The notes: generated by a model from the sequence alone, not told the origin. A stretch of 64,000 nucleotides of DNA from Motacilla alba alba (GCF_015832195.1 NC_052028.1:787501-851500); one strand, 5' to 3'. Shown: positions 47,141 through 59,178, counted from the stretch's first letter. Translations and numbers: made by a program.

Positions 47141-49239
47141 GCCAGGCAGGAGGGTGAGGATGAGGAAGGACTCACCTGGAAGAGGCACATACAAGGTGAC
47201 ACAGCTCATAGCTCAAATTCCATGAGGTTTTACTTCAATATTCTGTCCTAGGCAACGTTTACTTCAAAACTCTCTGAGCTTGTAGTGCTGAATGTATTAA
47301 AACCCCTCAGAGAGCTCCACGGCTGATGAACCTTTAATATTAGGACCCATTATACCTCAAATAACCTACAATTAATCACCAGAACTGCATCCAGCAGACA
47401 TCCTACAGCTGGAATCTGAAATGGGGCCGGAGTTCTCTGAGCTTTGGCAACATTTCTGGTTATGCATAAAGCACAAGGACCTTTTACCACCTGGATTCAA
47501 AGGCTATCTCAAAGGCTTTGGTTAGGATTTTTAGTTACACTGGAGGAGAAGAGAGGCTGAAATGACAATGTGTTTTTCTTGAGGCTTTCATGTTCTCCTC
47601 AGTGTTCATTTATCAGCAATGCCCACCAGCCAGCTGCCAGGCCTGTGAGACCAGCAAGACAAAAAGCTCTGTGTCTTGCTCCAATAATCCAGAAAAATGC
47701 CATATATTGGATTAAACAACAGCCTCAAAACTGCTTAAGCAAATGATAAATAAGAGCATTCCTGTATTCATTTACATCCACTCAAATTCAGAAGAAAGGG
47801 ACTGGTATGACAGACACACGATTTTTTTTTTCATTTCAGAAAAAACCCTATAACTTAGAAGAGCAGAGGGCTGGAATCCCAACCCTTCTGCTCATGCTGT
47901 CACCCAGAAAGCACATTTCCTACTTGCTCCTGGCCAAATTCCCTTTATCAAAGGGATTTGCTCAAGCTTTCCTTGGAAAAGAACTCAACCTCTAACAGAG
48001 TTTTGGTTGTATTGAGGCAATTTTACCCAAAGAATTTGATATTCAATGTTAAAAAAGGAGATCCTTAGGCAGATTCAGATGTTTGTCCACAGGGAGATAA
48101 TGAGATGCTGGAAATGGCAAAATTTACTTCAATTGTGTTCTGATTATTTAAAAAACAAACAAACAAATCCACAGAGCTCACTACTACTCATTTTACTTTT
48201 TTTTTTCTCCCTTCTCTCTTATCTTGGGCCATGACCTCTTCCAAAACCCAGTCCAGACATCAATTTTCCGAGACAGCTCCAGTGGTGCCATGTGTGGATT
48301 TGCCGCTGGTTTATTCCCTCTCCTGGGAACCAGGAACTGTTTGTCCAGCCCTTATTGTGTTCTGTGCTGTAACAAGGTGAGCTTTAGAAACTGCAGAGTT
48401 CTCCAGCCATTCCATCTGCAGGTGGTGCCATGCACAGAACCCCAAGTGTGGCTGCAGAGCTCCCAGGACCATGTGGCAATTCACTGACACTCAGACATTC
48501 TGGAAGAGAAACCTCCAACACTGGCCAGAAGCCCAGTGGAATTCACTGAGTGTTTGGGTTGGGGTTTTTCCCCCCCCCCCAAAAAAAAAAAGTATTTTAA
48601 ACATTTTTCATTTTTCCAAATATCGACTCCACTTCCCCCCTCCTTTTTCTAAGGCTTTTCCTGTGAAGCGGATAACGATGTTATGTCTGATCCTGAAATT
48701 CCAAACAGAATTATACACCCAGGGCATGGCTTCCCAGAACAGCCACTGGAAGAGCACTTGGCCTTCTCAGGAAGAGGCAATTTGGATGTCTGGGTATGTC
48801 TTGGAGCACATCAGGAAGCAGAACTGCCTGTCCTGCCTGTCCAGCCATGCTGATCCACACTCCAGGGATCCCTTTCCCAGCTCACTGTGTGGAAATATCA
48901 GTGAGAGAGTTCCTGCCATGTATGGGGACATTCCTCCCCATGGAGGAAGTCAGGAATCACCAGTTCCCAAATCTTCAGGCTGCAAACACACCCAGCCCCT
49001 GTCTATGGAGGAAACAGCTTCCACTGCCCTGGGATGAGCCCTCTCCTACTCTGAGTAGTAAAAGCAAAAGTCCAAATGCTATGAAAAACAGGGAAAAGCA
49101 TCCTTTTTTGGTTGGGGTTTTTTGTGAGATCTGACTCCTCTCTAGCCTTACCTTCTTCCAGGTGGGGCAAGATTCTTCCAGGTGCCTCTTGCTTGCAGCA
49201 CAAGGATGGCTCTGCCAAAGGCACTGAGGACACTTGTGC
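47141..49239. other. unique non-coding sequence, nothing recognised
   Basis: Contains a short (CAAA)n stretch at 48151-48167 and a T-run near 48199. A 188-codon plus frame (48471-49037) crosses low-complexity DNA at 48570-48591 and has no recognised domain. No gene can be supported. Confidence 0.45.
48559..48591 (+). repeat. homopolymer block, GGGG-T5-C11-A11
   Basis: TTGGGG, T5, C11 (48570-48580) and A11 (48581-48591) in direct succession. The G and C runs are complementary and can fold back across the T-run. Such stacked homopolymers are prone to slippage and sequencing error, so the exact run lengths should be treated with caution. Confidence 0.9.
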
Positions 49240-49350
49240 CCTAGGAGAGGCTGAGGGAGCTGGGAAGGGGCTCAGCCTGGAGAAAAGGAGGCTCGGGGGG
49301 ACCTTGTGGCTCTGCACAGCTCCTGCCAGGAGGGGACAGCCAGGGGGCCT
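49240..49350 (+). mobile_element. CR1 LINE ORF2-end fragment
   Basis: GGAGAGGCTGAGGGAGCTGGG, AAGGGGCTCAGCCTGGAGAAA, GGACCTTGTGGCTCTGCACAG and CTCCTGCCAGGAGGGGACAG. The same segment occurs in the longer copy at 53.8 kb. The element breaks off before the 3' UTR, so it is truncated at both ends. Confidence 0.92.
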
Positions 49351-50484
49351 TTTCAGAATACATTGGCAAATAAATGGAGCAAGAGTTGTAGACTCCAAGG
49401 AAGTGCTGAATGTAGAGCAAAAGCTTTCACCTTGTTTTTTGCAGATCTCCAGGGCTGTACTCAGATCAGAATTGTGATTTCCAGGCAGTTTTAGGGTTTG
49501 TGCCTTTTCCTTGAAAAGAAGAATGATAGTTCTTCCACATCCACTTAAAAATATTCAAACTGACAGAAAAGCAGTTTGCAGAGAGAAAACCAGTGAGATG
49601 AGATGAATAAACAGCACCAGACGTATTCACAACCTCCACAGGTACAAAATACCTCGTACAATCTGTCCATTGTCTTTAAAACTAAACTGGTATCTTATTG
49701 ATTGATCCCAGATGGAAAAAAGCCCACACTAATCTACATCTGGTACAAGTCTGCTCAACCAAATATTGATGAGGAAGAGCTTTTCCTCTGACTGGAGAGC
49801 ACAATGAAAGTGTGATTATAAGCAAGGAAATGTGGTACATCCCAGAGAACACATGTTGGGTTTGTGATGGATTGTGTGTGACACTAATCCCTGCACACAG
49901 CCAGCAGAGCATGGACCAGGCACTGGAGCAGAGCAGAAAAGGAAACAAGGAGAACCTTTCTGGTGCACTGAAATCATAGGCTTTGCACATAATCTTGCAA
50001 TTTGCTACCTTCTCAAATTCCCCCCACTCCCTTGCCAAGACAAATCAGAGAACATCCACGGAACCAGAGCCCTGCAGCAGAGACCTGGGGTGTTCTCCCT
50101 AAATGGGAAATTCACTGAGTCTCTGGGGGTTTTCTGTACACTGGCTCTTGAGAACTATGAAGTGGATTCTCTCCAAACTGGAACTCACTGCTGCATGTCT
50201 GAGGCCTAATCCAGCTTCCCAGAAAGGTGTAGGCTGGGTGATTGTTCTCTATATAGTCAAGGCAGAAATGCAGCTCAATGTCCTGTGTAAAAAAATCTTC
50301 ATCAGACACAAAATACAAGTTTTGGGGAATGACTTCCAAAGCTGATTTGAATCCACTTTTTGCTGCTGGATTTTGGTATATTAAATTCTAATCATCCCTG
50401 ATTTATTATGGGTCTCAGACACTTCAGAGCAGACCCTCAGCCCTCTGCCATTTCTGTCCAGGCTGTTGGAACACAGGATGTTCT
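49351..50484. other. unique non-coding sequence, nothing recognised
   Basis: No repeat or gene recognised. Confidence 0.45.
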
Positions 50485-50541
50485 TTTACAAAGAGGAAGT
50501 TTACAAACAGAATTTTACAAAGAGAGTTTTGCAAAGAGAAA
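50485..50541 (+). repeat. four-unit minisatellite, TTTACAAAGAGAGT-like
   Basis: Four consecutive units: TTTACAAAGAGGAAG, TTTACAAACAGAAT, TTTACAAAGAGAGT and TTTGCAAAGAGAAA. The period is 14 bases except for one extra base in the first unit. Divergence between units suggests an old local expansion. Confidence 0.88.
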
Positions 50542-53500
50542 AGGAGATAAGAAGCCACCACTCAACACCAGGAGCTGCCATGGCCAGGAAAGCTCTATGA
50601 TGGCACCTTCCTGACTCCTGTGGATGAGTTTGGTGGCCCCAGCACTGGGAGAAGCTCTGGTCCCCACCACCCATCCCACACCTCTTGACACCACAAACAG
50701 CTCAAAGTGCCAGAGCAAACTGGTTCTGCTTACGGGGAAAAGGGGGGCCCCAAGCCTCTCTCAGCTGGGGAAACTTGGATTTCCTCAAAGCCCCCTCTGG
50801 TGCGGAGGACAAAAGGCAGACCTCTGCACGGGAATATTTAGGAATGAAGCTCAGCCCAAAGCAAATCCTTCTGTGTCCCATTGCCTGGAATTCAGCTGCT
50901 CACCTGCCGGGGCTGAATCCCTCCCTGGGCTTCAGGGCAAATACAGCAAATTTGTGTGGCTGTGGTTTTCAACTTGGCATAGAAACCTTCAAAAGTGCCA
51001 CCCTGAGCATTCTCAGGATGGACTGGATTCAAAGCCCCTGGAAAGACATGGGAATGCTGCCATCTCTGCCCCTGCTTTGGAGCAGACTGTTCATTTCTAA
51101 CCTTTCTAAGAATGGTGCAGGAGCTAAGCCTGGCTCAGACAGGGCTGGGAGCCCACGCAGAAGAACCTTGGCTCAGCAGGGGGAGATGAGCCCAGGGCAA
51201 CCACAGCCCTGATGTTGCAGGAAAGCAGACAGTTTCCATTGAATTCTGATTTTCTTTTGAAAACTACAGAGCATTCCAGGGCACTGGTGAAGCACATCCG
51301 TTTATATCTGAACTGAAGCACACTGGCTCTCTCCCATGTTTTTTTGGGTGGAAAGGAAAACTCGGTGGGTCATGGCAGGGTAATCTCTTTTTAATGTAGT
51401 CCTCTGTGCAAAATCCACACTAACCCAGACAAAGGCAGACAGATAGTAATGATATTATCTTGCCCACATACAAAAATACAACATCTGTGGTGTTAATTAT
51501 CTGCTTTGATGACTCTCAATGCTGAAACCTTGCAAGTTACCAGTCTTGTTAAAAGAGACAGAAAGGGTATTGCTGGAACTAAAATGCAAATTTCAAATCC
51601 TGGTTTAAGTGTGTTTAACCCAAGATATACTTTGAGTTTTCTTTGAGATTCCCATAGTCCCTAATCAAGCTGAAGACCAGCTGGAGCTCTAGTTTACAAA
51701 TGAAACTCTTACATTCAGTTAATAAAGGACACACTAAGGCTGCCATGCAGTTACCAAGCCCATATCTCCCAAATCCACATCACCTGACCACACAGGAATG
51801 TTTTTGCTGACTTTAGGGTGGGTTTGATGGAACACAAGGAAGGACAATACTTCAGACAGCCCTGAACCTCAGTTTCCAGACCTAAAGAACAGCTTAATTT
51901 CAGCACAGCTCACAGATAGCTACTGAAGCTTTTAATCTATTGCTCATCATGCCTCAGAAGTGTGTTCTAGAGATAAACCTGTCACTAGGAAGGTCTACAG
52001 AGGAAGAACTTCGCTTTTCCTGAGCCATGGCCAGCATTTTCCAAACATGTGGTATCCAAATGCCTGTTTGGAAAGAGCATTCCCTCTCCTGGGGCAGGCA
52101 CACACACACACACCTCATAAAAACAGATTTACAAGTCAAAACAAGCCCCGGCTTGGAATGCAGATCCTTCCCTGTGGATGCTGAAGAGCACGAGGTGCTC
52201 CCCAGATGTGCCTGGTGCAATAAAATGCACCCTTGCAGGAACAAGAACCAGCTGATTCTGTGGAACTTCCCACTTCTGTGTTCACTGTGGGGCACAACGT
52301 GGCTCCTCCCAGGGGTGATGGGGGCACTGCCTGCTGGGGACTCCTTATTCCCCCGCATTCCACCTCCCAAGGCAATCCTGGGCTCTGCACACCCAGCTCC
52401 CAGGGATGAAAACACTTCTCACACACCCCAAACTGTCACTGAATACAAAGAAAGTGATACTTTTGATTGGGACCCATTTGTAAATTCCCCATTAAATTAA
52501 CTGAAGGGACAGAATTGCCTCTCATTTGGGCACACTCAGAGCTGGCAAATCAATTATTTGGGAAATAGGAACTATTCTTCATTCCGTCAGCATCATGTTT
52601 GAAAATAATTGTACTTATTGTTCACAAAATGAAGGGAATCCTTTTTAGAAATGCTTTTCTCCAGCTGCCATGGTGCAATTTCTATTTTGGTGAGTATTTT
52701 TTTCAGTCTGTGGCTCACTCCTCAAGGCTTAACTTCAGCTAGAAAATGTTCACAAGTTGTGACTGCTCCAGTCACTGCTTTGACCTCTGACTAACACCCT
52801 GCTCCTTGCTCTGGAAAATAATGAATTGCAGAGAACCTTTTTCTAAACACAGATCCTCAGAGGGAGAGCAGCCACCCCTGAAACACGAGCACTAACCAAA
52901 CACGCCAGCGTAAATTACCTCAGTGGGCAAGCGAGGAAGAGACAAGAGTTGTCAAAACAGAAAGTGAGTTGTAGTAGATTTACTAAGTTTTTCTGCTGTT
53001 TAACTAACTCTGCCCTTAGCGTAGAGGGGGATATTTTTGGAAAGTCTTATAAAATCCATTCAGCTGTTTGAGGTAGATGAATGTGGAAAAAAAACCTCAC
53101 AGCTGTCAACTTTATTTTTCAGATATTTTTCTTTTTTCTTTTTTGGTGCTTGGATAATTCAAAAATGGCTTTGATTTAAAACTCCAAACTTGGCAAGGGC
53201 AAAATGGTAGCCTTGACTGAAAAACAAGAGCAGTGCTTGAAGTTCTGAAATAACCAACTTATGGATGTTTAAAGCTGACTCCTGAGCCTGAAAGGACAAT
53301 GCTCTGAACCTGGGCAGGTGCAAAGGCAGCCTTGGAAAGGCTGTATTAGAATATGGAGGTGTGAACTTGGAGTCTTCAAAGCAATCCCAACTATGAAATA
53401 CAGCAAGGGACCATTTAAAAAATAATGTACTGAAATTGGTACCATGGTAAGTCCCACAACGAAATATCAGGGCAAAATAGCATCTCCTTAAAACACCACA

Positions 53501-53829
53501 CGTAATTTTCTTCGTCTTTTTAGCTCCACTGAAAAACAGCCTTAGGTGTGACTGAAAATAAAGTTACTAAACTGACCATGCTGGGAATACATTTTCCCTG
53601 GCAGGATGAACCAATTCCTGGACACCAGTGGCTGCACTGGCTGCTCATTGTCAGATTTCATTTGGTTATTTCCAGTTTAATGGGTCTGTGTGTTGATACT
53701 GTAACGGGATTGTGTGTTGAACATAAAGTTAACATCACAGACATTTTTCTACTTCTCTAAATTATAATTTGCTCAAAATGTACAACCTTTGGTCAGGTAC
53801 AACTGATGAAGCCCATTGTTAACAATTGT
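50542..53829. other. unique non-coding sequence, nothing recognised
   Basis: About 3.3 kb. GC-mixed until 51.2 kb with overlapping open frames, AT-rich afterwards (51400-51950 and 52440-53800). A (CA)n run is listed separately. No transposable element or gene recognised. Confidence 0.45.
52099..52113. repeat. short (CA)n microsatellite
   Basis: Seven and a half CA units, uninterrupted. Confidence 0.95.
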
Positions 53830-54354
53830 CCCTCTGTACTCAGTACCAGAGGCCACACCTCGAGGGCTGTGTCCAGTTCTGGGCCCTCATGGGCAGAGAG
53901 CCCTGGAGGGGCTGGAGCGTGTTCAGGGCAGGGAACGGAGCTGGGAAGGGGCTGGAGCCCCAGGAGAGGCTGAGGGAGCTGGGAAGGGGCTCAGCTGGAG
54001 AAAAGGAGGCTCAGGGGGCACCTTGTGGCTCTGCACAGCTCCTGACAGGAGGGGACAGCCGGGGGGTCGGGCTGTGCTCCCAGGGAACAGGGACAGGAGG
54101 AGAGGGAACGGCCTCAGGCTGGGCCAGGGCAGGCTCAGGGTGGACAGCAGCAGGAATTTCCCCATGGAAAGGGTGCTCAGGGACTGGGAGGAGCTGCCTG
54201 GGGGGTTTGGAGTCCCCATCCCTGGAGGTGTTCAGGCTAGGACTGGAGGTGGCACTCAGTGCTCTGGGCTGGGGACAAGGTGGGGATGGGGCACAGCCTG
54301 GACTCCATGGGCTGGGACTGATTTTCCAACCTCAGTGATCCTGGGATTCTATGA
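53830..54354 (+). mobile_element. CR1 LINE, ORF2 C-terminus through intact 3' end
   Basis: The longest copy that still has its 3' terminus. Frame remnants read RPHLEGCVQFWALMG (CR1 reverse transcriptase pattern RPHLEYCVQFWAP), RLRELG, and near the end ESPSLEVFRLGLEVALSAL (CR1 pattern VESPSLEVFKKRLDVVL). Shifts between frames show it is inactive. The 3' end reads GGGCTGGGACTGATTTTCC and then GATCCTGGGATTCTATGAAC, the expected terminal repeat region. It is 5'-truncated at about 525 bases. Confidence 0.96.
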
Positions 54355-55728
54355 ACTCCATAGCCCAGATGATGAACTCTGACATCCCAGCCTTTTTCCT
54401 GAGACAACTCATTTAATTCATAAACGCACATGAGGGGATGGAGGGTGGGTGTGGGGAGAGGAGTAAACCAAAGCAAAAAATAAATTAAATTAAACCCAGG
54501 GCTTTCAGTAGCCTCCATTCAGTAGCGAAGAATTAGCAAGGAAAACACCATTTCCCATTTTTAAATTGATGCTTATGCCAAAAGGCCTCAGGTATGTACA
54601 ATCCCAAACAAAAGTCTTGGGGGAATTTCAGCCTCAGGAAACAAGCTCTCCTGGGCAAATGTGATTTCCTGGAGTCAGTAGTTCTATTGCAGAATACTGG
54701 ATGTTAACTTTGTTAAGAAGAAAACATTTTTCAAATGAAAAATGACTTGTTAAACCACTTTTATGCCACTTTTTCAGTAACACATTAAAGTAAACAAACC
54801 TAAGATGTTAAATAAAATAAAAAACCACTACACCTGCAGAGTTTTACCAGCTCACATTACAAAGTGCTCTCTGAAGTGGTTGGGGAGCTATTTCCATTAC
54901 AAACAGCAAGTGTGCCTGAAAGTAATTCAAAGAGTCAAATTAGGCAGATTACATCAGAGTGTATTTCCCTGCAGCAGAAGGACTTTTGAAACACCTGCCT
55001 GACATATTTCAACCTCTGCAGAGAAATATGACACAGACGGGTTTCAGGAACAGCCACAGCCTGCACAGGGAGGCTATTTGATGTTTGGTTCCACAAAACA
55101 ATCCTTAATTAGCAAGCCCATTCTGTTTGCAATTTGTAATTTTGTTTTTAAACACAAATCAACAATAATAAGCAGTGACAAGAGGCCAAAATCTGCACCA
55201 GCTGAATTTACAGTAAGGTTTGTAGACTTCATGTTAAACACTGAACTACTCCTATCAGTCCCAGCGTTTTGTTGGCCAGGACACATTTTGGTCAATTAAA
55301 TATCTCACCACACACTCAAGTGACAAGATTGAGAAAGGAGAGAGTCCAAGAAGTTCAGTTTAGCACTGGAGAGAAGAGCTGAGGGCACATAAATGGATCC
55401 ACTGTTGGAGCTGACGTGCCCCAGATGCGTCGTGTCACAGGGTACTTGGCATCTGAAAATTCCAGAGACTGCTGCAATTGCCTTTTCACTTTGCTTTAGT
55501 TCTTGGAAAAATGCTGGAACAAATCATTACACAAACATTTGAAGGCAGAGATGACTGATGGCCGACAGGCGTTTCTCAAGAGCAAATGATGTCAAGGAGT
55601 GCAGCTCCCTCACCACAGACAGGCAGGGGACGGACACTGGGGAAGAGCAGCACATGGAGTCCATGCCCTAAATTCTCAAGAGCAGTGGACACACCACAAG
55701 GACAGGCATGGGAGGTGCCCACTGATTA
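54355..55728. other. unique non-coding sequence, nothing recognised
   Basis: AT-rich with a small 8-bp inverted repeat CATTTTTC/GAAAAATG (54725-54744). No gene or repeat family recognised. Confidence 0.45.
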
Positions 55729-55870
55729 GAAAATCATGGAATATCCTGAATTGAAAGGGACTCACAGAATTATCAAGCCCAACTCCTGGCCCTGCACAGC
55801 CACCCCCAACAGTCCCACCCTGAGCATTGTCCAAATGCCCCTTGAATTCTGGAACCCTTGGAGCTTTAAC
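55729..55870 (-). mobile_element. CR1 LINE 3' end fragment, minus orientation
   Basis: AAAATCATGGAATATCCTGAA, TTGAAAGGGACTCACAGAAT, TATCAAGCCCAACTCCTGGCC and GAGCATTGTCCAAATGCCCC are the antisense of the CR1 subtype whose plus-strand end reads 'gggtcccttcaactcaggatattc'. That ending is also seen on the 61.5 kb copy, so both belong to one subtype. Confidence 0.9.
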
Positions 55871-57929
55871 CTCCTACAATAACGTTTTGATGCTGCCTTT
55901 CAGGGTATTCTTCATCTTGGTGTACATGCAAAGGCTGATCTGCACTGGGCTGGACTGCAGTGCAGGGATTTCCATCAGGAGGGGAACCAAACCCTCAACC
56001 AGATGGGAAACACCCATTTGGTCTGGAGGTCGGTCCTGCCCCACCCAGGCTGCAATGCATGGAACAGCATCAGCGGCAGTTCAGGGCAGGGGGTGGCTGA
56101 AGCAGGGACCTCCTTCTTGGCTTGAGAAGAGCAAGGTGAATTTTGGGGATTGGGAACTCTGTGACACGAGCAAGCTGCTGCTGGGGTGTGGGTGGAATGA
56201 TGGGAGCAGCAGCTTCAACGAGGAGCCCCTCAAGGTGAGCAGGGGTACACGGACCTTTCCCATCATTTCGTGTTAGAGATCTGCTGTGAGTGAAGGACAT
56301 GGACCTTAAGTTGAGCTGAAAATTATTTCCTACATTTCTTTCTCTTACAAGATCATTTTCCTTCACTTTTTCTCCCCCAACAAATGAGTGTTGTGAAGCA
56401 TTTCATGCCACTCTTGAAGCGATGCATTTTACCATATCCAAAACAAAACTTCTCACTTGCAAAAGGAGTTGAGGTGCAGTGAGTGAAGGCATGGAATTGG
56501 TTTGGTATTCCACTGGATGGAGAATAGGAGCTGCAGGAAGGATCCTTCAGCTGTGACCGACATGCTGCCCTACAGGTACCCAAAAAAGGACCTTTCCAGG
56601 TCTCCTGGCCCCGAGCGATCCTGGAGCTCTGGGACAGAACAAAGCCCAGGAACAGCCCCTGAGCAGAGCGAGCTCAGGGAAATGCCACATCCAGCGATGT
56701 GGTGGGAGGAATGCACCAGCTCTGGGACCAGGGCAGGAGATTCCCAGAGAAATTCGTGCGAACAGCTTCCCTGGGAGCATCCCCGCTCCCAGCCCCGAGC
56801 TCAGAGCAGCTCGGCTGCTGGACAGAGCCCTGCCAGGCAGGATGGACTGCGACCCGGGCAGCTCCAGAGCCTTTGGAGTGGGAATGCCGTTCATTGTCCT
56901 GATAATTCCTGCTCGATAGGCTGGGACAAAGTCCTTTTCCCTCTTTTTTCAGTGGATAATGGCCCCACTAGCAGAGGGAAGGCTGCAGCAGTTGTGGTCA
57001 CTATCAGCCTCGGGGGAAGATAAGGTTGTTCATAGAGATGTTCTTTTGCTCGAAGTACAGTGATTTACAGTTAATTTTACTTACAGACAATTATGCAAGA
57101 AGCTGTGAAAGCAAGAAAGTCTTGCCTTGGGCCTGCAGCAAAGAGACAGAAAATTATTTCATCATTGTCACAGCTCTTGCCAACAGAACAGAAAAATGGA
57201 TCAAACTGGCACCATTTCTTTTTCAAAATAATTTCCTGGGCAGTTTGACTAAAAATCCCTGGCAATAACAACGTTAATGCAACTAATGATACAATTTTCA
57301 CACCTGTCTGATTCCTCTTCAAAAAACACAATCCATCTTAATTACTTCTTGAACACTTCAACATGAAAGTTTCTTTTTTCCATTAAAAAAAATTCTATCC
57401 AGTGAGTGAAGTCAAAGATCTAAGAAAAATAAAGGTGACCTTGAGGGCAGCACTAAAATAAATGTCCTTAGCTAGATCAGCTGGCTGTCAGTGGCCCAGA
57501 GGCGCAGGTCACTCTGAGAGTTCCTGAGCACCTTCCCAGCAGCAGCGGGAGCCCTGAATGTCTCTGCTCAGCAGGATGGACCCCCACACACGTGCACAAG
57601 CCCTTCCCCACCCCTGAGTGACCCCTGGCTCTCCTCAGCCCAAGCACAGGGTACTTGGAGGGGGATGCTGCTAAGCCGGCCCTGAGACAGGCTTTGCCTT
57701 TCTAAGTCTCAGCCTCCTCAGCCTTTGGTCCTTCCATAAACTGCTGCAAAATTCCTCTTTTGTAGTCCTGGCTGCTGGGGGTGGTCTTGTTTCTTTTAGG
57801 GAATAGCAAGTCAAATGTTGGCTGGTGGAAATCATCAGAGATCCAGCTAAAATCAGGTTTCTGGTTGGTCTCTGCATCTGCAGACACATAGGGCAATGTC
57901 AGGGACAATGTCCCTTTAAACAGCCAGAA
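55871..57929. other. unique non-coding sequence with a GC-rich patch
   Basis: The segment 56570-56890 is GC-rich with about eleven CpGs; opposite-strand frames are open over it and no gene is recognised. The segment 57020-57480 is AT-rich. No transposable element seen. Confidence 0.4.
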
Positions 57930-58340
57930 ACTGAGCCTACTGCTGAACTATAATTGGGTGACAGGAGTGTGCATTCCAACAAATCAACTCAAAAATGGCC
58001 TGTAAACCTTGAATCAGCCTGACAGCCAGGGAGGAAGAGAGTATCCTCCACACTTCATATCTAAGAACTGAACTCAAAGTTAAATTAAGAGACCACTTTT
58101 AAATTAATCCATAGTCCAGTCCCTAAGGAAAGATAGGCCTGTTGAAGTCAGGCCTCAAGCAATTTGCCTGGAGATAAACAATAAATCAATGTAATTAGAT
58201 TGTTTCCAAGCTAATTAAATTATTCACAGTTTTCATGTTGAGTTCAAAGTTGCTGGGCTATCCAAATATACCCAGGTAGGCATTATTTTATAAACTTTCC
58301 CTTTCTGAAGGAAACATAAACATACATATATAAAAACATC
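57930..58340. promoter_or_regulatory. AT-rich homeodomain/FOX/SOX-motif block, candidate enhancer
   Basis: Repeat-free AT-rich DNA with a tight cluster at 58174-58217: forkhead ATAAACA (58174-58180), overlapping SOX-like AACAAT (58177-58182), and TAATTA homeodomain cores at 58192-58197 and 58212-58217, exactly 20 bp apart, with ATTGTTT between them. This is a plausible developmental enhancer texture. Binding and conservation cannot be shown from one sequence. Confidence 0.28.
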
Positions 58341-58943
58341 AAGGTTACAGCCCCAGCACTCAAAGCTTAGGAAATGCCAGAATTAAGTTTGCATGGGCAA
58401 AATAAAATATTTTTCTCTTAATTTCATTCCCAGAAATGGTGAAACCATTTTTTGTTGAAGCTTTCCAAACAATTCATCTGAGGCAGACATTCAGCATGGA
58501 AAGTTTCAGCCCAAACAGTTATAATCTGGCACAGATTTATGCCACTGAAAACTGGGGCTTATAATGGGAAATGTGAGGCAAGCTTAATTACAGGCAGCAC
58601 TACCAGTAGCATTTATAAGGTATTTAAAACTAAAATTTCATACTGGCTTTGCTCTGTCTGTTTTTCTAGGAATATTGTACATAAGTATTTGAACCTTCTT
58701 ATATACCTTTTAATTTCAGACTGTCTGTAAGCCTGGGATCTGCGACAAAACTCCAGCACAGTTCTTTACATCAACCCTCAGAAACAGGAGGCATTGCATA
58801 GAAAAAGAGGTCTCACTTGTCTGATATGAAGTAGGAGAAGCCTCATGTTTTCAAAAGATCCCAGTACCCACACAAGGTTCAGATTTCTGTGGGCATGTTT
58901 TAGTTTGCATATTTCAATCAGCTCTAGAGCTGGTCCAAGGTGA
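58341..58943. other. unique AT-rich non-coding sequence
   Basis: Nothing recognised. Confidence 0.45.
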
Positions 58944-58978
58944 TGGGTTGTTTTGTTTTGCTTTGCTTTGTTTTGGGC
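58944..58978 (+). repeat. (TTTTG)n-like microsatellite
   Basis: Imperfect units TTTTG and CTTTG, about six in all, directly upstream of the (TTGG)n array. Confidence 0.85.
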
Positions 58979-58983
58979 TTTTT

Positions 58984-59035
58984 TTGGTTGGTTGGTTGGC
59001 TGGTTGGTTGGTTGGTTGGTTGGTTGGTTGATTGG
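58984..59035 (+). repeat. (TTGG)n tetranucleotide microsatellite
   Basis: About eleven TTGG units with one TGGC interruption near 58999 and an ATTGGG end. It is probably length-polymorphic. The many GG pairs on one strand could in principle stack as two-tier G-quadruplexes. Confidence 0.95.
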
Positions 59036-59040
59036 GTTTT

Positions 59041-59060
59041 TTGGGGGTTTTTTCCCCCAA
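59041..59060. repeat. 7-bp inverted repeat TTGGGGG-T6-CCCCCAA
   Basis: A perfect hairpin with a six-T loop immediately after the (TTGG)n array. Its form is echoed by the homopolymer block at 48559-48591. Confidence 0.9.
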
Positions 59061-59077
59061 GGTGTTGGTTTCCAGAT

Positions 59078-59178
59078 AAAAACAAATAAATATATAAACT
59101 ATTTATTAAAATAAAAAGAATATAAAATAAATAAAAATTATTAGTAAAGAATTCTCAGCTGATCTGCTAAATAATTAA
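59078..59178. repeat. A/T-rich low-complexity tract
   Basis: Dominated by AAATAAAT-like units (ATAAAAACAAATAAATATA and similar). No ordered array. Confidence 0.85.

Noticed and set aside
47807..47995. Acceptor-like T-run and CAG ending at 47839, followed by a 52-codon open frame
   Set aside because: There is no donor or polyadenylation signal to complete an exon, and similar acceptor-like tracts recur many times in the window.
48471..49037. 188-codon plus-strand open frame
   Set aside because: It crosses the homopolymer block C11-A11 and contains a low-complexity Pro/Lys run. No domain and no splice support.
50685..51212. 175-codon plus-strand open frame
   Set aside because: It overlaps a second plus-strand frame of 158 codons over the same bases. 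Neither has a recognised domain or fitting splice sites.
53816..54382. 188- and 170-codon open frames
   Set aside because: They are remnants of the CR1 element, with frameshifted pieces of its ORF2 end. They are not a host gene.
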